Shown here one piece after another: positions 1-5,164 of a stretch of DNA of 5,164 bases. Under the pieces are notes generated by a model. That model searched no databases, was not told where the DNA came from, and worked only from the letters and a program-made list of their open reading frames with translations. Position 1 is the first letter of the stretch; each line of letters opens with the position of its first letter. This DNA comes from Acidimicrobiales bacterium (lineage in GTDB: Bacteria; Actinomycetota; Acidimicrobiia; Acidimicrobiales; UBA8190), in contig JASHZK010000140.1 of NCBI GenBank assembly GCA_030042575.1, positions 1 to 5,164 on the forward strand, given 5' to 3'. The translations under genes were made by a program, and so were the position numbers.

Positions 1-1
1 G

Positions 2-1492
2 TTGCTGGGGACGATCGCCACTTTTCTTTCTTACTCGTTTGGAGGTGTGACCGACTTTCTCTACGTCCCCTTTCTGATCCTTGCTTTCTACCGCTGGGAC
101 CGCTTCGTCACGGGACGACGATGGACTCGCTACGTAGGTCCCACCTGTCTCGGATTGGCCATGGCCATCAAGCAGACCCCCTGGATCATCTTTCCCTTCC
201 TGGTCATAGCCGTCGCCTACGAGGCGTGGAGGCGTTTCGGCCGGCGCCGCGGGCTGGCCATGGCCGGGCGCTACGTCGCCGTCGCCTTGGCCGCCTTCCT
301 GGTACCGAACCTCCCCTTCGTGTTCGACTCGCCGGGACCCTGGTTGCGCGACATCCTCGTCCCCGTCGAAGGGTCGCTGGTGCCGGCCGGGCAAGGGGCG
401 ATCGGCATGACGCTCTTCCTGCACATGGGAGGCGGGTCCCTGACGGCGTACGCCGCCATGGTGGCGTTCGTCTTCGTGGCCCTGCTGGTCGTCTTCGTGG
501 TGACCTACCCGCTGCTACGGCCCATGATGGCGCTCACTCCGGCCGTCATCCTCTTCTTCTCGGCCCGGTCGTTCGGGAGCTACCTGGTGGCCACCCTTCC
601 CGTCCTGCTCATCGCCGTGGCGTCGGCCGAACATCAACCGTCCCAAGCGCTGCGAGCGATCATCGGCCCTGGTCAGCAGGAGGGCATCGACCAGGAGGCC
701 AAGCCACCCACCTTCTCGCCCAGGACCCAGCACGCCGCCATCGGGCTGGCTCTTGCCGTGCTGGTAGGACTTCTCGTCTTCACGTTCTCCTCGTCGTCAC
801 CGCTGCGTATGCAGATCCAGGCGGTCCACACCACCGGGTCGCTGTCGACGGTCCAGGAGATCGCTGTTCTGGTGACGAACACCTCGGGGCGGACGCTGAA
901 TCCGAAATTCACGGCGCAATACGACGGCGGCGCCATCACGACCTTCTGGCAGGTCCTGCAAGGCCCTTCCACGCTCGCTCCCAAGCAGGTTGCCAGCTAC
1001 CTCCTGGGCGCCACCAACCAGCCCTCCCAGCTCCCCTTGAGTAGTTACTTCTCTGTCGTTGCCTACACCGAGCACCCGGACACGGTCAGTGTGAGCAACA
1101 CAACGCTGCCCAGTCCGGATCACATCACCCTGTCCCCCATTGCCGTGAACGAGCCGGTTCCGGTGGGCAGAAAGCTCGTTCTCCATGCCACGGTGCGCAA
1201 TCTGTACGACCGACCGATCGCCAGCGCCGGCATCCCTGTCTACCTGGGCCAGATCATCTACGCCCAGAGTGGCACCGAGGATTCGAGCGTGGCCGTCAAC
1301 GGCAGCGCCCCGGGAACCTCGCCTGTCGTCTCGTACACGAACTCGTCTGGCGTCGCCACCTTCACCGTGGTGGGGACCCAGGCCGATTCCGACCCGGTTT
1401 CTTTCCAGTCGAACCTGAGGAACGGTGCCAATGGTTACCCATACGGATACTCGCAGATCATCACCGTCCTCTTCACCCCGCCCCGGGCCTGA
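2..1492 (+). CDS. Polytopic membrane protein, probable GT-C/GT87-like glycosyltransferase with extracytoplasmic Ig-like C-terminal region (5'-partial)
   Basis: The reading frame is open from base 2 to TGA at 1490-1492 (496 visible residues). The apparent TTG start at the edge is probably an internal Leu codon, because GT-C enzymes have several more membrane helices upstream. Visible residues about 5-30, 46-73, 88-104, 150-171 and 176-208 are hydrophobic helices. The segment AIKQTPWIIFPF (55-66) and the RSFGSYLVATLP stretch (189-200) resemble polyprenyl-phosphate-sugar-dependent GT-C/DUF2029-type mannosyltransferases. After a polar linker (210-243) a further helix (246-262) exports a C-terminal region of about 230 residues. 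Its first part (272-378) is beta-rich. Its second part (379-493) looks like a Big-1/Ig-like module (VLHATVRNLYDRPIASAGIPV, then SGVATFTVVG). The catalytic N-terminal loop, where a GT-C Asp motif would lie, is outside the window, so enzyme activity is inferred. The lipoprotein gene follows after 30 bp. A non-enzymatic membrane anchor for surface domains is the alternative. Confidence 0.72.
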   Translation: MLGTIATFLSYSFGGVTDFLYVPFLILAFYRWDRFVTGRRWTRYVGPTCLGLAMAIKQTPWIIFPFLVIAVAYEAWRRFGRRRGLAMAGRYVAVALAAFLVPNLPFVFDSPGPWLRDILVPVEGSLVPAGQGAIGMTLFLHMGGGSLTAYAAMVAFVFVALLVVFVVTYPLLRPMMALTPAVILFFSARSFGSYLVATLPVLLIAVASAEHQPSQALRAIIGPGQQEGIDQEAKPPTFSPRTQHAAIGLALAVLVGLLVFTFSSSSPLRMQIQAVHTTGSLSTVQEIAVLVTNTSGRTLNPKFTAQYDGGAITTFWQVLQGPSTLAPKQVASYLLGATNQPSQLPLSSYFSVVAYTEHPDTVSVSNTTLPSPDHITLSPIAVNEPVPVGRKLVLHATVRNLYDRPIASAGIPVYLGQIIYAQSGTEDSSVAVNGSAPGTSPVVSYTNSSGVATFTVVGTQADSDPVSFQSNLRNGANGYPYGYSQIITVLFTPPRA

Positions 1493-1522
1493 TCGCCTGT
1501 CTCACTCCCCCTCTGTGGCCAA

Positions 1523-2404
1523 ATGCGTGCACCCGCCGTCGTTCTGAGCACCATCACCATGGCCCTGGTGGTCACCGGTTGCGGGAGCTCGTCCCCCTCG
1601 GCGTCATCCACCACCGTGGGCGCCGCCAGGTTGCTCGGGATCGTCCCGGCACCGGCCGGAGTCGTGGCCGGGACGACCCAGGGCGCCGAGACCTGGGTCC
1701 TGGCGGGGAGCGGCTCGTCGAAGTCCCTCTCCCTGATCGACTCCGCCGGGGCCGTCACCGCAACTGTCCGGGTCAGCGTCGAGGCCGACTCGATGGCCGA
1801 ATCTTCCTCCGAGCTCGTCGCCGTGGGCGAGGCCGGGGCCACGAGCGGAAAGGTCGTCCTCTACGAGGGGCGGACCGGGAACATGGTCGCCACCGTGGCC
1901 GTCGGCGCACCGGTGCGGGCGCTGGCCTTCTCGGCATCCGGCCGACAACTGTTCGTGCTCGGCGGAACCACGTCCTCCACCGACGTGTCGATCGTCGACA
2001 CGGCCACCGACTCGGTGACGAGCACGGTCTCGGCCCCCCGCGACGCCGTGGGCCTGGCCGCCGATCCTTCCCAGCCCGTGGTCTACACGGCCACCGCCGA
2101 CGACGTGGAACTGGTGCCCATGGGCAGCGGGAGCGCGTCGGCCCTGTTCCCCGTCGGCGGCCCGGGCACGGCCCTGGCCGTGTCCCCCCAGGGCACCTTC
2201 CTCTACGTCCTCAAGGGGCCGGCCACCGTGAGAAACGTGGCCGTGGTGAACCTGGCCACGGAATCGGTCGTCACAGTCGTGCCCGCCGCCGCCGACTCCG
2301 TGGCCATCGCCCTGTCCGGCAACGGGCGCAAGCTCTACGACTTCGTGGGCACACCGACCATCGGCAACGTGCAGCTGGAGTCGCTGCCATCCGGCGCCTA
2401 CTGA
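1523..2404 (+). CDS. Predicted lipoprotein with YVTN-type beta-propeller repeats
   Basis: The 293-residue product starts at ATG 1523 and ends at TGA 2402-2404. The start is supported by a compact lipoprotein signal peptide: Arg2, a hydrophobic core (residues 5-17) and a lipobox VTGC with the lipidated Cys at residue 20. A Ser/Thr-rich linker follows (21-32). The rest is a beta-propeller-like repeat series. The clearest units are residues 131-171 (VRALAFSASGRQLFVLGG, then VSIVDTATDSVTSTV) and 214-256 (TALAVSPQGTFLYVLKG, then VAVVNLATESVVTVV), with degenerate copies around 60-125 and 259-290. This follows the YVTN pattern of surface-layer-type propellers: hydrophobic strand, SPDG-like turn, LYV strand, then 'V-D-T-ATxxV'. 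No catalytic residues are evident, so a binding or scaffolding role at the outer face of the membrane is inferred. It lies 30 bp after the membrane-protein gene with no obvious terminator between, so an operon is likely. No strong Shine-Dalgarno sequence is visible before the ATG. Confidence 0.82.
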   Translation: MRAPAVVLSTITMALVVTGCGSSSPSASSTTVGAARLLGIVPAPAGVVAGTTQGAETWVLAGSGSSKSLSLIDSAGAVTATVRVSVEADSMAESSSELVAVGEAGATSGKVVLYEGRTGNMVATVAVGAPVRALAFSASGRQLFVLGGTTSSTDVSIVDTATDSVTSTVSAPRDAVGLAADPSQPVVYTATADDVELVPMGSGSASALFPVGGPGTALAVSPQGTFLYVLKGPATVRNVAVVNLATESVVTVVPAAADSVAIALSGNGRKLYDFVGTPTIGNVQLESLPSGAY

Positions 2405-2417
2405 CCCCCGCCCTCGT

Positions 2418-2501
2418 TCAACCGACGGCTGCGAGTTCCAGGGTGGACACCTTCACCGGTCCACCGCCGGGTGTCCACACCCGGATCTCGAGCTCGTTGC
2501 C
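2418..2501 (-). pseudogene. 3'-end relic of a DUF2079-type membrane protein gene related to the gene at 3398-5164
   Basis: Read on the minus strand, 2501 down to the TGA at 2420-2418 encodes 27 residues beginning GNELEIRVWTPGGG and ending LELAAVG. The last 27 residues of the right-hand gene begin with the same 14 residues and end LKLVPVR. I count 18 of 27 identical by eye, with both reading frames stopping at the same alignment position. At the DNA level 2460-2501 matches 3440-3481 at 37 of 42 positions. Mismatches fall largely at synonymous or tolerated positions, so this was a coding sequence and not a random repeat. Similarity stops at 2501, and by about 2524 the sequence is IS66 transposase on the other strand. 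Everything upstream of the last 27 codons is missing. The relic stop lies 13 bp from the stop of the convergent lipoprotein gene. Confidence 0.8.
2467..2484. repeat. Near-perfect palindrome inside the relic gene tail
   Basis: CCGGGTGTCCACACCCGG can form a 7-bp stem (CCGGGTG/CACCCGG) around TCCA. It overlaps the relic's WTPG codons. The nearby GTGGACAC (2443-2450) is also complementary to GTGTCCAC (2471-2478), and GGTGGAC (2442-2448) to GTCCACC (2459-2465), so alternative folds exist. It lies 63 bp after the lipoprotein stop and could contribute to 3'-end formation of the left operon, but no T tract follows. The equivalent position in the right-hand gene (about 3450-3461) keeps only the GGTGTCCACACC core, as expected from shared coding sequence. 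Confidence 0.35.
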
Positions 2502-2523
2502 GGGATGACGGGGCGGTGGTGGT

Positions 2524-3312
2524 TTGGGGCTGTTTCTCGAGGTCGTGACCGATCTGCTGCGCGATGCGCCCGTGGTCCACTTCGACGAAACCGGGGCACG
2601 GGTCGAGGGATCGCTTCACTGGGTCCATGTGGCTTCGAACGTGCTCTGCACCTTCCTCGCCTGCCACAAGCGTCGGGGGACGCCAGCCATGGATGAGATC
2701 GGGGTCATCGCCAAGATGACAGGGGTGGCCGTCCACGACGGTTGGAAGCCCTATCGCTCCTACGACGTCGTCCATGCTCTGTGCAATGCGCATCACATCC
2801 GCGAGCTCGATGGCGTGACCGAGCGCTTTCACCAGGACTGGGCCGAGCAGAGGGTCAGTCTGCTCCTCGACGCCAAAGAGGCCGTGGAAAAAGCCGTGGC
2901 CAAAGGCCGCAAGCGTCTCCACACCACGACTCTGCACTCGATCCGGGTGCGCTACGGTCAGCTCGTTGCCAAAGGATGGGCTGCCAACGAGGAGCCGACG
3001 AAGGCAAGCAACGGGAAGCGGTATCAGAACACCGCCACCAACTTGCTTACTCGCCTAGACGCCTACCGCGACGACGTGCTCCGCTTCACTGTCGACTTCG
3101 ATGTCCCCTTCGACAACAACCAGGGCGAGAGAGACATCCGCATGGTGATACTCCAGCAGAAGATCTCTGGGTCCTGGCGCACCAAGGCTGGTGCGGACCA
3201 CTTCTGCGCCATCAGAAGCTACGTCTGCACCATGAAGAAGCACCGCTACAGCCTCCTCGACGGGCTACGGGAGCTTTTCGAGGGAAGGGTCTGGCTGCCC
3301 CGGGGGACGTGA
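2524..3312 (+). CDS. IS66-family transposase, N-terminally truncated (probable pseudogene)
   Basis: The 262 visible residues correspond to the DDE_Tnp_IS66 catalytic domain. Family landmarks in order are VVHFDETGARV (residues 17-27, first Asp at 21), LHWVHVAS (31-38), HDGWKPYRSY (71-80, second Asp at 72), ALCNAHHIREL (85-95), VPFDNNQGERDIRM (194-207, catalytic Glu at 202), QQKISGSWRT (211-220) and FCAIRSYVCTMKKH (227-240). The C-terminus LRELFEGRVWLP (248-259) is the usual family end. Full-length IS66 transposases are roughly 450-550 residues. The N-terminal leucine-zipper/HTH and Zn-binding regions are absent, because an in-frame stop at 2506-2508 lies just before the fragment. The TTG at 2524 is only the first possible start codon, with no convincing ribosome-binding site. 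All three DDE residues remain, so loss of DNA binding and of the IS ends, not active-site decay, would be the inactivating change. Its AT content and codon choice look slightly less G/C-biased than the neighbours. Confidence 0.9.
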   Translation: MGLFLEVVTDLLRDAPVVHFDETGARVEGSLHWVHVASNVLCTFLACHKRRGTPAMDEIGVIAKMTGVAVHDGWKPYRSYDVVHALCNAHHIRELDGVTERFHQDWAEQRVSLLLDAKEAVEKAVAKGRKRLHTTTLHSIRVRYGQLVAKGWAANEEPTKASNGKRYQNTATNLLTRLDAYRDDVLRFTVDFDVPFDNNQGERDIRMVILQQKISGSWRTKAGADHFCAIRSYVCTMKKHRYSLLDGLRELFEGRVWLPRGT

Positions 3313-3338
3313 ATAGTGACGAGAATCTTTTTGAGACT

Positions 3339-3360
3339 CGCGCGTGATCAGCGCGTTTGT
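3339..3360 (+). terminator. Weak hairpin plus short T-rich tract after the transposase gene
   Basis: CGCGC (3339-3343) and GCGCG (3351-3355) can pair around a 7-nt loop containing TGATCA, followed by TTTGT at 3356-3360. It sits 26 bp after the transposase stop, where a terminator could lie. The stem is only 5 bp and the T tract is interrupted. An imperfect stem-loop at 3320-3340 (CGAG...CTCG with a TTTTT loop) lies just before it. Either could be part of the original IS right end instead. Confidence 0.25.
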
Positions 3361-3397
3361 GCTCGCCCGGTCGGGGCGCCGGTGGTGGACGTTGTCG

Positions 3398-5164
3398 CTA
3401 CCGGACCGGGACCAGCTTCAGTGAGGCCACGCTGATTGCTCCTCCCCCCGGTGTCCACACCCGAATCTCCAGCTCGTTGCCCGCCTTCGTCGGTATCGGA
3501 AGGATGCGGAACGGTCCTACACCCTTATCCACGCTCGCTGGGACCAGCTTGGCCAGATCCACGGGGATCGTCACCGCAGTCATTCCATCGGTTGGCAGTA
3601 GGCTGCGCCGGGCCAGCAAGGTGTCTGCTGTGGAGTTCCACACCTCCACGTTGACGGGCACGGTGCTCGACAACCTGACGGTCGCCCGGTAGCTGCCGGC
3701 TAAGTCCCGCCAGTAGTCACCGGCGACGACGTATCCGGTCTTGCCATTGGCCTCGGCGCGCCAGTTCGCCGAGGGACCGCTGGGGATCAGCGTGCCGGCG
3801 CTGCCCGTAGCCGTCCAGGCCGGCACGGTGCGGACGGAGTGCGGAACGACAAGGCTCGAGGTCCCAGGTGCAGGTGCCCAGCGAAAGGCCCAGACCCCGT
3901 TGGCGTGGGCGACGAGCTGAGCGTGCAGCGGTCCTGCCATCTCGGCCACCAAGGCCAGTTCGACGGCGACGGGCGCCGTCTCCACCCCCTGGCTCGGCGT
4001 GATCACGACCCACACGGTGCCCCCGACAACCGGGAGGGACGCTGGACCGGTTACGGTGTAGAGCCAACGTCGCCCGCTGAAGTCGCCGGCGACGCCCTGA
4101 GAGGCGACGACCTCGTCGCCGGACGGGATCTCGTCCGCCACCGAGGCCAGCGTGGTGGCTGCATCTGGCGATACCCGCAACCACTCGGGCGCCATCTGTG
4201 GCAGCCACACCGCGCCCCAGCCCAGCGCGTTCAGCGCGATCAAGACGCTCAGTCCCAGCGCCATGCGCCCGTGGCGGCGTGCCACCCACGCAACTAGAAC
4301 CACCGTGCCCACCGGCACGAGCACGTAGACCAGCACGTCCTGGAACGCGGCGCTGCTGATGCTGATGAAGCGCAGGCCGGGACGGAGACCGCTCTCGAGC
4401 AGGACGAGCACCGTCGGAACCAGGACCCACGGCCACACCGAGCCGACGAGACCCCCCACACTCACAGCGGCGTACAGATCGAGGCGCTTGGACCAAAGGG
4501 TTCGGAGCACGGTGGCCGGGTGGGTGACGACGCCGCGCGCCACCTGGAGCAAGCTGAGCGAGGGCGGAGCGGCACCACCGCCGGCCACCAGGTAGCCGTA
4601 CTGACTTCCGAGGTGGGCTGCCTTGTCCGCGCCGAGGGCGGCCAGGGCCACCGCCCAGACCACGGCCGCGACCAGGACCTGAGCGCTGCGGCCCCGCCAC
4701 TGCCGACTGGCGATCACGCCGGCGGCACCGATGGCGACGAGATAGGTGGTCACGATGCTGCCACAGGCCATGGCCAGCACCGCCCAGATCCACACCTGGC
4801 GACTCTGCGGCCGGCGCCACAGCTCGTGTCCGACCAGAAGCAAGAACACCACGCCTATGGGCTCTTCGTGGAAGTCGAATGAAAGTGTCCAGTAGATCCA
4901 CGGGTCTGCCACCAGGAGCACCACGCCCAGGGCCGCCAGCCCGGGGCCCCAACGGGGGTCGCGCCTGACGGCGTCAGATCTCTCGAGGAACTGGCACATC
5001 CAAGTGAAGGCCACCATCTCAGCGCCTACCACGGCAAGGTCCTGCACCCACAGCATGGTCACGGGATGGGGCCACAGGGCGCCCACCAGGGCCAGGGGCC
5101 AAAGGATGAACTCTCCCTCGCCCTTCCAGAACGAGTACCGATGGAGGGTGTCGAAGGGATCGAG
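3398..5164 (-). CDS. DUF2079-type polytopic membrane protein with C-terminal beta-sandwich-like domain (5'-partial)
   Basis: The frame runs from the right edge (5164) to TAG at 3400-3398, giving 588 visible residues. A GTG at 5086-5084 could be read as a start, but the 26 codons upstream are open and family-like (HRYSFWKGEGEF, then hydrophobic), so the true start lies beyond the window. About nine hydrophobic segments occupy residues 19-320. FDFHEEP (96-102) matches the aromatic-Asp/Gly-Phe-His-Pro/Glu signature seen in DUF2079 proteins. The post-membrane segment DEIPSGDEVVASQGVAGDFSGR (344-365), followed by VWVVIT, resembles the periplasmic 'IPPxAxVxA...PHLSxR...DYVxxD' part of that family. 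Residues about 441-588 add a beta-rich domain (YVVAGDYWRDLAGSYRATV, then VNVEVWNS, ending GNELEIRVWTPGGG) that looks like a carbohydrate-binding-type sandwich; this fold is inferred. DUF2079 proteins are GT-C-like and have no settled activity. The tail is duplicated in the relic at 2418-2501. The gene converges on the IS fragment. Confidence 0.75.
   Translation of the reverse strand, partial: LDPFDTLHRYSFWKGEGEFILWPLALVGALWPHPVTMLWVQDLAVVGAEMVAFTWMCQFLERSDAVRRDPRWGPGLAALGVVLLVADPWIYWTLSFDFHEEPIGVVFLLLVGHELWRRPQSRQVWIWAVLAMACGSIVTTYLVAIGAAGVIASRQWRGRSAQVLVAAVVWAVALAALGADKAAHLGSQYGYLVAGGGAAPPSLSLLQVARGVVTHPATVLRTLWSKRLDLYAAVSVGGLVGSVWPWVLVPTVLVLLESGLRPGLRFISISSAAFQDVLVYVLVPVGTVVLVAWVARRHGRMALGLSVLIALNALGWGAVWLPQMAPEWLRVSPDAATTLASVADEIPSGDEVVASQGVAGDFSGRRWLYTVTGPASLPVVGGTVWVVITPSQGVETAPVAVELALVAEMAGPLHAQLVAHANGVWAFRWAPAPGTSSLVVPHSVRTVPAWTATGSAGTLIPSGPSANWRAEANGKTGYVVAGDYWRDLAGSYRATVRLSSTVPVNVEVWNSTADTLLARRSLLPTDGMTAVTIPVDLAKLVPASVDKGVGPFRILPIPTKAGNELEIRVWTPGGGAISVASLKLVPVR

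Larger units (their letters stand above)
2509..3360 (+). mobile_element. Remnant of an IS66-family insertion sequence (left part deleted)
   Basis: The remnant is defined by the transposase fragment plus a short 3' non-coding tail. The left boundary is the junction with the relic gene tail (similarity to that gene ends at 2501, transposase similarity begins by about 2530). The right boundary is uncertain, between the transposase stop at 3312 and the DUF2079-gene stop at 3398. No IS66-like terminal inverted repeat (typically starting GTAAG and ending CTTAC) is visible on either side. No accessory TnpA- or TnpB-like ORF is present. The element is therefore judged immobile. Confidence 0.6.

Noticed and set aside
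1493..1522. Promoter or terminator between the first two genes
   Set aside because: Only 30 bp, pyrimidine-rich, with no hairpin and no -10/-35-like pair. An operon is the simpler reading.
1579..2508. Plus-strand 309-codon frame overlapping the lipoprotein gene
   Set aside because: It is an Arg/Gly/Pro/His-rich translation typical of an off-frame reading of GC-rich DNA. The overlapping frame has a signal peptide and propeller repeats.
2398..2937. Minus-strand open frame of 179 codons across the relic and the transposase
   Set aside because: It is antisense to the clear IS66 catalytic domain. It also crosses the relic tail in a different frame from the one that matches the right-hand gene. 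No family features are seen.
3313..3397. Possible IS66 right terminal inverted repeat
   Set aside because: Inspected for a CTTAC-like end and for complementarity to 2509-2540. None was found, so no exact IS boundary is called.
3717..4952. Minus-strand 411-codon frame inside the DUF2079-type gene
   Set aside because: It is low-complexity Arg/Gly/Ala-rich sequence in a shifted frame. The frame with membrane helices and the FDFHEEP motif is the real one.
5084..5086. GTG as the start of the right-hand gene
   Set aside because: The frame stays open for 26 more codons to the edge with family-like sequence. A start here would also remove part of the first visible hydrophobic segment.
1..5164. CRISPR array, tRNA/rRNA, toxin-antitoxin or phage-defence system
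   Set aside because: No spaced repeats, cloverleaf-like sequences or defence-protein motifs were found on either strand.

Overview
The window is GC-rich and its coding frames show strong G/C bias at third codon positions. This suggests a high-GC bacterium, most likely an actinobacterium, possibly of the Acidimicrobiia type. That placement is inferred from composition and protein style only; no rRNA or other marker gene is present. The two outer genes run off the window edges.

Layout, left to right: (1) 2-1492 (+) is the 3' part of a gene for a polytopic membrane protein, probably a GT-C/GT87-like glycosyltransferase. It carries about 230 residues of extracytoplasmic beta-rich sequence at its C-terminus, including an Ig-like (Big-1-type) module. 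(2) 1523-2404 (+), 30 bp downstream and probably co-transcribed, encodes a lipoprotein with YVTN-type beta-propeller repeats. (3) 2418-2501 (-) is a relic: the last 27 codons and stop of a gene whose product ended like that of gene 5. (4) 2524-3312 (+) is an IS66-family transposase fragment. It keeps the whole DDE catalytic core but has lost its N-terminal DNA-binding part. (5) 3398-5164 (-) is the 3' part of a gene for a DUF2079-type membrane protein with a C-terminal beta-sandwich-like domain. It is open to the right edge.

The most notable structure is the rearrangement scar at 2418-2530. The relic's tail (GNELEIRVWTPGGG followed by 13 more residues and a stop) closely matches the C-terminus of gene 5, about 980 bp away in the same orientation. 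The transposase fragment abuts the relic directly. The simplest history is that two related DUF2079-type genes lay in the same orientation with an IS66 element between them, and that one deletion removed most of the first gene together with the left part of the IS.

The surviving non-IS genes all encode envelope proteins with extracytoplasmic beta-rich domains, so this looks like a cell-surface glycan or glycoprotein locus. I see no defence system, CRISPR array, RNA gene or clear new multi-gene system. No gene-free stretch exceeds about 120 bp.
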